NCBI GenBank assembly: GCA_000320545.1
Contig: ADNK01003025.1
Coordinates: forward strand, 124,001-188,000
Source: Bigelowiella natans CCMP2755
Lineage: Eukaryota > Cercozoa > Chlorarachniophyceae
Direction: 5' to 3'
DNA: 64,000 bases
The translations under genes and the position numbers were made by a program. The notes under the pieces are model-generated. The model was not told the DNA's origin and made no database searches. It saw only the letters and a list, made by a program, of their open reading frames with translations. Positions 49,529 to 60,345 of the stretch are shown here, piece after piece (the stretch's first letter is position 1; each line of letters begins with the position of its first letter).

Positions 49529-50880
49529 AGCAGCACAATCGGATGGATGATGGACATGTGCGATGCGGATAGTCTAGCAGTAGCTGTTTGTGCTTTTCTG
49601 CTTTCGGACGTAGTATCAGAATGCTCTCCAGATTTGAACTTACGTGCATTCCTCATTCCGATGCTCGATTTATAACAGTTACGATAGATGTACCAACATG
49701 TTGCATTGATAGTTTGGAATGCAAATTGCAACAAAACGGAAGCTAGGAAACTCATATATACGTGCTGTAACCTAAATGAAAAGAATGACCAGAGGACATG
49801 AATGTGGACTACTTAATACGATGTGCTTCGTGTTTCATGATTTAAGTTGTCAATGATCGTTGCATTTCGATACATTAGTCGATCATTGCTCTTCACGTAC
49901 GACATGTTTAGATGTGCTGGCTAGCTGGGCCTACGAGCTAGCTAGTGGGCCAGCTAGCCAGGCTAGCAGGCATGTCTAGCGATGCACGATGTCTAATTGC
50001 ACCTGCTCCCCAATATAGGGCTATATAGCGTACGCACGTACGAACATATGTAGTTTCTAATATAATTTTTACCAACATATGTTCTATACCACATATATCA
50101 AATAATTAAGTGTTCAAGCACACACGAGTTTAGTCACATATGTGTCCCAGAGAACATGTGTTCTGAATCCGGGTACGCTCTATAGCTAGATAGCCTAATA
50201 TGTAGGGCTACATCTAAACATACTCCTGCTGCAACTTTTGCATGCTAGCATGCGGAGCGCTTCTAGCTAGCTAGCAGCAGTCACTGCTATATGTGAGATT
50301 CACAGCGATTGCCTTCTCCTTCATGCTAGCATGCTGGATGAACATGTCGTCTAGATATCTTCAATCTAGATAACTAGCTAGCTAGACTAATAAGTAGATG
50401 CGTTAAGTTGTCGAAGGTTAATTATATAATCTAGCTAGTAATGTCACATCAGATCGACATCATCAATGCTAGAATGCGATCGATCGGCGAACCTAGCTAC
50501 TAGCTACTAACAAATATGCATTTGAGGTATGCATAGGCATCACATGCAAGCTTAGCATGGCATGTCTAGATGTACACATCTGCTAGGCGTAGCCATGCAT
50601 GTAGTCCTAGAGTCCCTAGATACAGCGAGGGTCATGCCGATCTAGGTTATTGACGTCTAGTCAGGCGCAGTACGTGCCGACCGTGGTGGTACCAAAAGGT
50701 TAGCTATCATCGCGTACGCTATTTGTAACTATGGTAGAATATTAGATACGTTGCAAAATTGGCACGTACTCTGTCAAGAGGTTTTATTATCGAGTAAATA
50801 TTTACACGGAGAACAAAATAAATCCTCTAGTTTGTGATAAATCCTAACTGCTACTCAAAAGCAAAAAATAGAACATAGTT
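49529..50880. other. Convergent intergenic island C, the densest palindromic island
   Basis: 3' flank of XRN2 up to about 49860, then sequence packed with CTAGCTAG, CATGCTAGCATG and related words. A 15-bp inverted repeat (49917-49931 with 49947-49961, 14 of 15 paired) surrounds GAGCTAGCTAG. CATGCTAGCATG occurs at 50241-50252 and 50322-50333. No supported gene. Confidence 0.75.
49917..49961. repeat. Inverted repeat, 15-bp arms
   Basis: Arms CTGGCTAGCTGGGCC and GGGCCAGCTAGCCAG pair at 14 of 15 positions around a 15-base loop that itself holds GAGCTAGCTAG. Confidence 0.8.
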
Positions 50881-52029
50881 TCACTTTTTATACATTTTTT
50901 TCTTCTCTGCAGGTTTGAGAATTTGGAACGAGCACATGAGGGTTTCATCAACACTCATCATTGCACCAGCGTTGTCGAATTCCCCGCAGTAGTTGGGGGC
51001 AGAGAAGATTGTGACCAGTCGTCTCTTCGCAAAAAATTCGTACCCGTCCTCAACTACTTGGTGAGCTCTACATACCAAGTCAAGATCGTATTTCTTAAGG
51101 AATTTAGCTACCATGTCAGCACCAAACGTGAATGACACTCCTCGGTCATTTTCACCCCAGCCTTCGATTTCTTTATCTGGATCTGACCAGAGGAGGTCGC
51201 ATAAGATACCCGAATCAGGGACATCCGTTGGTCTGAGAATTTGTCTGACTTGTTCCATGGAATGGTGTTCTGGAGAAAGACCACCGTGAATGCAGAAAAT
51301 TTTTTCATCTACAATTGCAGCTACGGGGAGGCAGTTGAAACAGTCTGTGAAAGTCTTCCACAACTTAATGCCGTTTTTATATCTACGTTTGCACTCATCG
51401 TAGAAACCGTAGATACGGTTGATTGAGGCGCATTCATGATTACCCCTTAGAAGGAAAAAGTTTTCTGGATACTTAATTTTGTATGCGAGCAACAAGCAGA
51501 TTGTTTCCAAACTCTGCTTTCCGCGATCCACATAATCCCCAAGGAAGAGATAATTTGCATCAGGAGGGAAACCTCCATACTCAAAGAGGCGTAGGAGGTC
51601 AAAGTACTGCCCATGTATGTCCCCTACTATCTTGATAGGAGCTTCAAGCTCCAAAAGCATAGGCTGAGCGATGAAAATATCCCTCGATTTGAGACATAAA
51701 CCCTTTACCTGCAAGAAAATTCGATTATAACATGTTTCGAAGCGGCTACTCTATTGAAAATCATTGCATGTAGATTACGACAAACCAACACATGAATGGA
51801 AAAAAAGGGTGATAGGATCAACTCAATACAAACTCAATTCAGAAGGATTTGGCATTAGGCAGAGTCCAAAAAATAGGGACGCTGAATGATGATTATCTAA
51901 GCACAAAATCTCGATTATTACCTCATCTTCTGCAAGTTGAACCTGTTTTCCAGGTTTCTGGCCGCACACCTCCAACAGCCTTGTGATGATGCTGTCGATG
52001 TCTAGTGATATCTTCTTCTTCGAGTTCAT
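50881..52029 (-). CDS. Serine/threonine protein phosphatase PP1 catalytic subunit, 311 aa
   Basis: Two exons on the minus strand: 51922-52029 (ATG at 52029) and 50881-51708 (TGA), joined by a 213-nt GT-AG intron. The protein shows the complete PPP core: [39 protein letters not shown] and [16 protein letters not shown], with the PP1-type SFQILKP near the C-terminus. Two metal ions bound by Asp/His/Asn residues catalyse phosphoserine and phosphothreonine hydrolysis; PP1 is directed by regulatory subunits. The upstream TTG-initiated extension is disregarded because the ATG at 52029 gives the usual PP1 N-terminus. Length is normal for the family. Confidence 0.95.
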
Positions 52030-53424
52030 GTTTTTTTCCTTATTGAATACTGACAATCAATATTTTTTTTCTGATATCCCTTCCAATTTAATATTCTCCG
52101 TTCTTCCACCCGCTACTGAATACAACGGTGAGGATTGGAGGTAAACGGTGGTGGGCTGGGGAACTGTTGTGTGGGACTCGACTTTTTCCTTCAGCAGATT
52201 TTCAGACTAGAAATTTTATCTCTAATTTCCAAAAGTGCAAAATATAGTACATTTAATATAGAACGACAAATTGAAAAACGATTCAAAAGACTTAAAAAGA
52301 GCTAGTTCCACCGACAAAAGTTACGGAGCTACACTTGTTATGTATGATTTGATTGGCTGATCCATTTTATGTGTGAAACCGGCTGAACCTATCGCCCATT
52401 TGCGGCAAAGAGCCCTGCATTCCTGCATAAACCACGTGTGACTGTGTGAGAGGGGAACGGTGATGCCGTGAAACATCAGACATATTTCTAATCTAATATT
52501 TTTTCGTCCAAATATATTTGGCTTAATCACAGGACAAATGAACAATTTAGGACAAAATATACATATAATACATGTAATCATGTAAAGTATTGAAATATTA
52601 TAAATAATACTGAATCTTAATTTGGAATTGAGCGCTTTCCATAACAAGCAAGAAAGATTATTTAACTGAATCACAACTGGCAGTAGAGGTTCCGAGAAAA
52701 TACTCAACCTTCTTAGTCGAGTTAAAAATTTGTCGTATTTTATGAAACCCATGTAATATGATATTTATTATTTAATATCCGGCAATACCGTAACCGACTT
52801 GAGCAAGGACTATTAGACATAGAAAGAGTCTGTACGCGCGCTGTCTGGATAAAGCTTTGTCCGCGACAGAAAATCGGGCAGGAGACAAAGCTTTGTCTTT
52901 CTCCACACGTGTAGCCTCTGTCGTTAATCTTAAACAAAGGAATCTTTCAACTACCGACTACAACATGTGCTTCATTTGATGTATCATCTGCAAATCTTGA
53001 TTTCTTTTCTAATTAGCTTGTGATTAAATGTCGTTGTGCCACACAGCACTGATTTTCTGAAAATAAGAGAACTTGTTCGATTTGGGTGATCATTTTCATA
53101 ATCATTTGTCGTATGTATCAAGTATAAACAATTCGTCAAAAGCGACATGATTATACTTTTCGAACGAGACATGAAAAAAGTTTTGTCGTAGATTAGAATT
53201 GAATTACATGCCTCACAGTTAAAACTCCCGCCCGAGTGCGGAGAGGGGGATCGAAAATAATTGGTGTCGGCGAGAGGACAGAGGACCTAAGGGAGACGCT
53301 TGTGGTTCTAGAGACAACCCCGACCAACATGAGGGGCAAAAGGTGCGGGGGCAGTGGAAGTCCCCGCAGAATTGTGCCCGTGCTCGTGATTACAGCGATG
53401 GCGGTCGTACGAATTTTCGAGCAA
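52030..53424. promoter_or_regulatory. Divergent interval between PP1 and PP5
   Basis: AT-rich, without the CTAG/CATG dialect. A 143-codon minus-strand ORF (52321-52752) has no domain and an AT-rich composition; I do not call it. Two near-identical 14-bp palindromes at 52848-52861 and 52883-52896 are the only clear paired signal. GC-richer sequence after 53220 may belong to the PP5 5' exon. Confidence 0.4.
52848..52896. promoter_or_regulatory. Pair of GAYAAAGCTTTGTC palindromes
   Basis: GATAAAGCTTTGTC (52848-52861) and GACAAAGCTTTGTC (52883-52896) start 35 bp apart; the second is a perfect palindrome. Position between two divergent phosphatase genes suggests, but does not show, a regulatory site. 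Confidence 0.45.
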
Positions 53425-54031
53425 ATGAAAGTCGGGAATGAAGCTGAGCAGCGAACCATTCGATGGAGTGGTGTAGGAAGATTTCGTGGAGGCTATTCTC
53501 CTCAGAATACATATCAATTTTATCCGCCGAAGAGCTCTCAGCAATCCTTATCTCCACAGGTCTGCAGCCTCTTCTACCCCCGCCCTTCTCTCTCTCTCAC
53601 GGTATGTGCTAAACAGATGCAACAATTGGATTGGTCTGGATTAAGCGACGAAGAATGCGACGACATAACGCTAAATCCTCAGACGTCTCCCCATAATAGT
53701 AAGATTCCAAGAATCAGTGACTCAAATAGAAATGAGGCCCGACGACTCAGGCTCTCTGGAAATAAGTACGTAAAATGAGCTCGATAACCTTGATTATATT
53801 GTCGGTATTGAACTTATCTCATCTATGCAATGCATTGTGTGCGTGCCAATACCCATGTTCTATATCATAATATTTAGATTGTATCGTGAGGGTAAGGTGT
53901 CAGAGGCGATTCGGTTGTTCGGATTGGCTCTCACTCTCCGCGAGTCCTCACAGGTAACGGAGCTAGAATAATTCATTATAGCGAAAAATCAGGAAGGGGG
54001 AGCATGTGTCATATCTCTCTATCTCTATCTC

Positions 54032-54088
<57 letters not shown>

Positions 54089-55910
54089 CCCCCCCCCCCC
54101 CCCCTTATGTTTGCATACGTCTGAAAATGGTTTTGTTCATGAAGATTTGTCCTCACGGGCGGCGTGCTTCCTCCGGCAGGGCCGATACACACAAGTAATA
54201 CGTTCTTACGTGTATGTTATGGTTTGGTTATATCTTATTTTTTTCCTTTCGCACTGTGATAGCATATAAGCCGTCTGTTGTGTTTTCTGCGCGTCCCTGA
54301 GCAGATGTTTATCGCGTATTCATCCATCCACACAGGCTCTTGAAGACACAACCCGATCCCTGATGCTAAACCAAAAGAATCTGAAAGCGTTATATCGGAG
54401 GGGAATCGCAAACATGCGTATGGAAAACTATGAGCAAGCTATGGAGGACTTCACAACTGCCAAAAAGTCTGCGGAGTTTTCATATAGGGATGGATATGTT
54501 GGAGGGTGGTGTCTTTTCGTGTGTAGAAGAACATGAAATAAGTTTGGTGCCAAACTCCTCGTATTTCGCACTGACCTGATCTGCAATTCTTGTATAGGTT
54601 TATTGATAGTGGCAGTGGCGTAGATCGAGACCTCTCAACGCGTATCGGGGAATGCCAAGCGGTTGTTGATTTTTTCCTTCAAGATTTCAAAATACCAATA
54701 TGTACATGCAGCGCCTATTCCAGATTTCTGTTATTTATCAGTCAATTTAGTCTTTTCTTTTAGCGAATTCTTTGGTCGGAAATCTTTACCTTTTCTTTCT
54801 CTAGTGTGACATCGAAAATGGGTGTGCATGCATCGTAGGTAATAGATATGATGGCTAATCACAACAACGCCTTCGATGCGACGATGATGGGAACACAAGG
54901 AAACAATGAGGAGGAAGATGAAGTAAGTGCTCCCCAAACATGCCAAATGCTATTGCTTATAACAAAAAAAAAATGCTAAATAACTATTCCCAAACACATA
55001 TGCATATGCATATATTTATTTATAGTAAATTTATTTATAGTAAATGTAAATGTAAACTAGTAACATCTTATACGCATCATACATTGTTATATATTTTCAT
55101 TGTACTCTAATCGTCATTCACATTCTCTTCTCTAGCCCGCTTTTGGTCGCGAACCCTTTTAGTTTTCATCCTCCCACTCACTTTCCCTTTTACTAACAAC
55201 CGAGCAGAACTTAGAAGATGACGAGATGAATGCATACAACTATGAGGACAACAACGTCGAGGGTGGCGACGACACACCACGTATCTCTCCCCCCCCTGAG
55301 ATGGGTCCGACCACGGACTATTTAAATTTCAACTGGAGGGAACTAGAGGTAAGGCGACAATGCATAGCAGCGACAATTGTGTGTTTTCAACTTATAATGT
55401 ACGTTTTATTCCAAGTTTGTGCTACTTACCACATAATCAATGGCCACCACCACATCACACCACAACGCTACTATGTTCAGGTGGAGGCATCCTACGATGG
55501 TCCCACGTTGCCCTTGCCGCGCACCAGCGATCCACATGCCCCTTTACCTAAAATCACTCTCGAATTCGTCCTCCATATGGTTGCTCACTTCAAGGTGCTG
55601 CATTCTCTTGATAATCCGCATTGGTTCCTGTAGATGCTGGCGCTTGTGGTGTATGTCTCGACTGTTCCTCCAAGTCCATTTCGTAGTAAAAAATCGCTTT
55701 TGGAAAGATGCATCGCTAGTGCAACGTTGAGGGAGAGAATCACAAGAGGAAAAACAGTGTATGTCCTTGTTGCTTTGTAATCGAAAAGGGGCGGAGAAAA
55801 CTGCATAGAAAGTACATGTGGTTCATACTGACTGAAGTGCTGAAAGTGTTGCAGCCCCTGCCATCCCTAGTTCACGTAAAGGTCTTATCATATAGATGTC
55901 TAAATGTGTA

Positions 55911-55943
<33 letters not shown>

Positions 55944-58907
55944 AGGTTTAGTTGCCTCTGCGTAGTCACAGTATGTATCAAATAGAATAGACGCCGGTGT
56001 TCAATGGTGCATAAGATATGCTCTATAGGTCGGCTACAATCGTCAAGACGAGTATCCCCCCCATTCTTCAACTCCAGGAGGTATGGACTTGCTAGTTGGA
56101 AGGGGGGATCTTGAAAGCTCCTCTTTCCTCTTATCTTCTTCTCTTTCATTTGTTGTTTTCTTCTTCAACCAACACAGGATTTTTCCAAGGACTCGCTCGT
56201 CAATTCACAGGCGGGAGCTCATCAGGTGGGGTATGGTGGAAAAATCGGAAGGGCGCGGCGGGGGGGGGGGGGGGGATTCAACGCCCACGAATCGATGCAG
56301 CAGCAGCTTCTTCTACCTGCATCAACATGCAGACAATAAGAAAACGAGGGTTGCAGGACAGCTTGATCTATTATAGAAAGGATCCTCGTTCTCCTCTTCA
56401 ATCTGACCACTAGGCTTTTTCATCACTTTCGCGAATGCATGCTATTTTGCGATCTTTTCGGTATCAGTAGCAGCAGCACGTTCAGCTGTCGACGATTGGA
56501 TGATACTGTATTCATTCTTCCTTCCTCCAAGCAGGCAGAGACAATGATCCCCGGACTAGGCGCGTGACTGTGCGAAATGGCACTTTCAGCATCTGCGGAG
56601 ACACTCACGGTAACTGAAGTAGAGGTTGTCGCAGTATACGAAAAACAGTAGAAGCCTCTCATTTCTGTGCATGAGGGACTGGGCGGGCAATAGTAAGAAA
56701 TGGAATAGAGACGTATTTGTTACGGGTGATAGTGAAGGAGAAAGAGAGAAGTATACTCTTCATCGGCGCACATTCTTCCCTTTTTTCAATCCTCCTTCGT
56801 CTCCCCCCTCTCCTCCCCCCCTCCATCTATCCTCTCAGGTCAATTCTACGACCTTGTGAACATCTTCGAAATAAATGGCCTTCCCGGCCCGGAGAACCCT
56901 TACCTTTTCAACGGGGATTTTGTCGATAGAGGTGAGTGGAGGGTGGTGGTGGTCCGAGGGCTGTTCACAGGAAGAAAGTAGAGGGATAGATGTGTATCGG
57001 TGGTGGTAGTTCCCCTCCCCTTTCTTCATACATTCGTAGTCGCTGATGACCATGATTGTGTTGCAGGCCCCTTCTCGTTAGAAACAGTGACAACACTGCT
57101 AGCATTCAAGCTGCTCTATCCCGAGTACGTGCATCTGCTCAGAGGAAACCACGAAAGCCGGGTAGCGTGCATTGCGTGCAGAGACAACCATACAAGCATG
57201 AGTATAAAAAGAGGGATAGAAACCATCTTCGAAATCATCATCATCATCACCATCGTCATCATCGTCATCATCGTCATCGTCGTCATCACCGCCATCGTTT
57301 GCGTTATTGTTGCCTCCTTGTTATCAACGATAGGTGATGAACAACCTCTATGGATTTGAGGCGGAAGTCAAGGCGAAGTAAGCATTTACCCCAACTTTCT
57401 GCAACTGTTGCTCTCGAGCAACAAGAGCTACCATGGGAGGGGGGGGGGGGGGGGATTACTGTTTCACGAGATATTTGAAAGTTTTGTTCTGGTGTATTGA
57501 TTCATTGGGCAATTGTCTGCCAGGTATACTGCGATGGAATTTGACTTGTTTGAGGAGGTTTTCCAGGCTCTTCCTCTTGCCGCTGTGTTGGAGCACCAGG
57601 TAGATAACAATAGCGTAAGAATGAGCAAGCGAGCGAGTTGGGCAAGGGCTCTCATATCGTCGCTGTCATCGTTTTCTTCCATTGTGTTTACTTATTCCCG
57701 TCTGCTCCTCCTTCTCCTCCTCCTCCTCCTCCTCCTCCTCCTCCTCCTTGTCTCTCCTAGGTCCTTGTTGTGCATGGCGGACTGTTCACACGGCAAAATG
57801 TAACTTTAGACGAAATCGCTCGCGTCGACCGGTTTCGAGAGATACCTGATACCGGGATCATGTGTGAGCTGCTGTGGAGTGACCCGAAGCTCTCGATCGG
57901 TCATGAGTAGTTGGCTATATTTGATGATAGTGATGATAGTGAGGATGATGATGACGGTGGTTGGTGGTAGTGGCAAGGAGCCTCAATTAGCACTCGACTA
58001 CAGCGTATGGCGTGGTGGAGAGTGGATGTTGTTGGCTAGGAATATTGACGGTGTTGGAAAGATCGAGCGGAATCATTCAATGTCAACTCACGCAGCTTTC
58101 GCAAAATGCATACCAAGCCTCCTCATCATCGTCATTATCGTTGTCTTGACATTAAGAATATATCTAAAAGGCATCGGACGCTCGCTGAGAGGGGTCGCTT
58201 GCAACTTTGGACCGGACATTACCGAAAATTTCTTGACCAGGAATAAGCTGAAGCTACTAGTCCGATCCCATGAGGTTCGGGATGAAGGGTATGATGAGAT
58301 GCATAAATTCAAGTTTCGATAACGCAATCATGATGGACTCAGCGATGAATGATGATGACGACAACATCCTATTGATACCTTCCTGTGGATGCTGCTTGCT
58401 GTTATGTTTGTTTTGTCGCCGTCATCTCCCCCCGTCCTATCTCTGAAGATACTCGTGGGAACATGGTCGGCGGTTGATCACGGTCTTTAGCGCTCCAAAC
58501 TATTGCGGAATGATGCGAAATCAGGGAGCAATCCTGAGATTCCAGGGACAGCAAATCAGCAGCCCGGACATCGTCCAGTAATAATCTATTTCAGTATTAT
58601 TTTGTGGAGGGGGTTTTTGGGGAAGAGGGAATGTTGTCCAGGCATCGTTTGACTTGTTATTTCCTCTAGATTTTCGGCAGTTGAGGCTCCAAAGGTGGCA
58701 CCGTACTTTGACATCAAGAACATAATGAGGGTATGTGTGATTATATTTCTCCGTTTCGATATGCACGTTGCACTGCTGTTCAATTTGCCATGGGTTAGAT
58801 CTTCCAAATAACGTCTGCAGGTGATTTCAGCACAGCAACAGCGAAACCAGCAGCTAGAACAAGCGGAGGAGCAGCAGCAACAAAATTCCCAACCAATTAA
58901 ATACTGA
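53425..58907 (+). CDS. Serine/threonine protein phosphatase 5 (TPR-phosphatase), PP5
   Basis: Placed exons: 53425-53559, 53617-53765, 53878-53953, (about 54120)-54194, 54336-(about 54500), 54598-(54660), 54839-54922, 55208-55348, 55481-55594, one near 55634-55750, (56537)-56609, 56839-56931, 57067-57161, 57334-57377, 57534-57599, 57761-57899, 58171-58288, 58449-58577, 58670-58730, 58821-58907. TPR motifs ([35 protein letters not shown]) precede [10 protein letters not shown] and the phosphatase core [40 protein letters not shown]. This is the PP5 layout, in which TPRs bind Hsp90 and hold the catalytic site inhibited. Odd points: an acidic linker rich in Asn/Asp/Glu between TPR and catalytic parts, and a Gln-rich C-terminal tail. 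Start codon uncertain (53329, 53425 or 53617); exon 4 and the exon near 55.7 kb are weakly placed. Confidence 0.88.
54043..54104 (+). repeat. (CT)n followed by C18 in a PP5 intron
   Basis: Long CT repeat (to about 54084) directly joined to eighteen C (54087-54104), just upstream of the TPR exon whose acceptor is unclear. Confidence 0.9.
56260..56275 (+). repeat. G16 tract in a PP5 intron
   Basis: Sixteen consecutive G followed by ATTCAACG, preceded by GGGCGCGGC. Confidence 0.9.
57439..57454 (+). repeat. G16 tract in a PP5 intron
   Basis: Sixteen consecutive G followed by ATTACTG in the intron 57378-57533. Confidence 0.9.
57713..57748 (+). repeat. (CTC)n repeat at a PP5 intron 3' end
   Basis: The CTC run forms the polypyrimidine tract just upstream of the acceptor at 57759-57760. 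Confidence 0.85.
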
Positions 58908-60193
58908 TAGTAAACACGTTGGAGCATGTGGGTTGCGGGCATGCACCACAATTGTTACATCAGCAGTTTTATTTACTTTAACCATGCTAGCATGGGAAAC
59001 TCATCAATACACACTACATTTCTATAGGGTATACTAGGATGCATGTCTGATGTGCATGTGTACATCTCTAGATGCACGTAGTGTGTGAATATCTAGTTCT
59101 GTGTATTTTGCTCTACAATATCTAAATATATGTAGTAAGAGATCTCTTGCTAGATCGTATCTATCCTAAACTGTGCAGCAGCATGTACGTTGCTAGGTTG
59201 CGCAGAGAGCTGAATGATGTATAATGAGCCTGGGTCCATCTAGCTCTATACAGCTGTGCTACAGATCTAGAGAAGGGTGCATCTGCAGTGACGTACACAT
59301 CGCTAGATCGGCTACATATGCGCACTTCTATAGACATATTACATGCCAGATCTAGCTTATATGCTACATACGTAGCTAGCGGCATGCTAGCATGGTAGCA
59401 TCGCATGGAGTTAGCTAATAAAGAGTGCATTCAAATAAAGACCTAGGACAAGTAGGCACAATGCCAAGCTATATATAGACAATGGTAGGCTCCGTGCCAT
59501 TAACCCTAGATGCTTGCTTTTACGCTCACCGTGTCGTGTAAAAACGCAACGCAAGCAGAGCGTTATGCCGCGCGTGCGACTGCGACGACGAATCGTACAC
59601 TGTGTACATCCTATGCATGGATGGCGGTAACAGACGACTCTGCCCCCGACGTGCATGCAGCACGATGCGGCGGACGTCCAACATCTCTAGATCTGACATG
59701 CACCATGCTATCATGAGCTCCTGCATGTACGCATCATGTGTTACATATACACCAGACATATACAACTTAAATGTAACGTTCATGCTGGTGTGCTTGCGTG
59801 TGTAGAAATATAATAATAAAAATTCACTTTTGCTTACATCATCAAATTTCTACCTCAGACATTTTCTAGGTAAAACGTAATATAGTTTGTATGTAGTTTT
59901 CGTTTATTCCTTATATTTACTAGTACTTATCGTTGTCTTGAAATACCCTTCTCCTCATACTCACACAGATATAATCAGAAGAGATCCCATTATTTTTCAC
60001 AAATAACAAAGTCACGCACAGACCCGTTCCCATCGCTATAATATTGACACTCTTAACAATTTATTGTTTTTGTGTTTAATTACTTCTCAATTTTTTTTTT
60101 TTTGTCTTTCTTCACCAATATCTACAGGATTGCTACAAATGTTGTAATGCTTTCCACTTCTTTACTCCCCTCCTCCTCCTCCTCCCCGTTCTC
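58908..60193. other. Convergent intergenic island D
   Basis: From 58980 to about 59800 the palindromic dialect returns: CATGCTAGCATG at 58983-58994 and 59383-59394, TCTCTAGATGCACG, GTAGCTAGCGGCATGC. It ends abruptly near 59810, where AT-rich plain sequence leads to the aldolase-La 3' end. No supported gene. Confidence 0.7.
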
Positions 60194-60313
60194 TCATTGT
60201 ACAGGTAAGCTTGGGAGTGCGGACGATGGTGTAGTAGGATTTGCTGAGAGCTTCGGAAAGTGGAATCTCCGTCGAATGTAGAAGCCTTTTCCAAGACAAA
60301 GGTGGGGTTTAAG

Positions 60314-60345
<32 letters not shown>

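Noticed and set aside
52321-52752. 143-codon ORF in the PP1-PP5 interval
   Set aside because: AT-rich composition, no domain, no splice or start context; likely chance.
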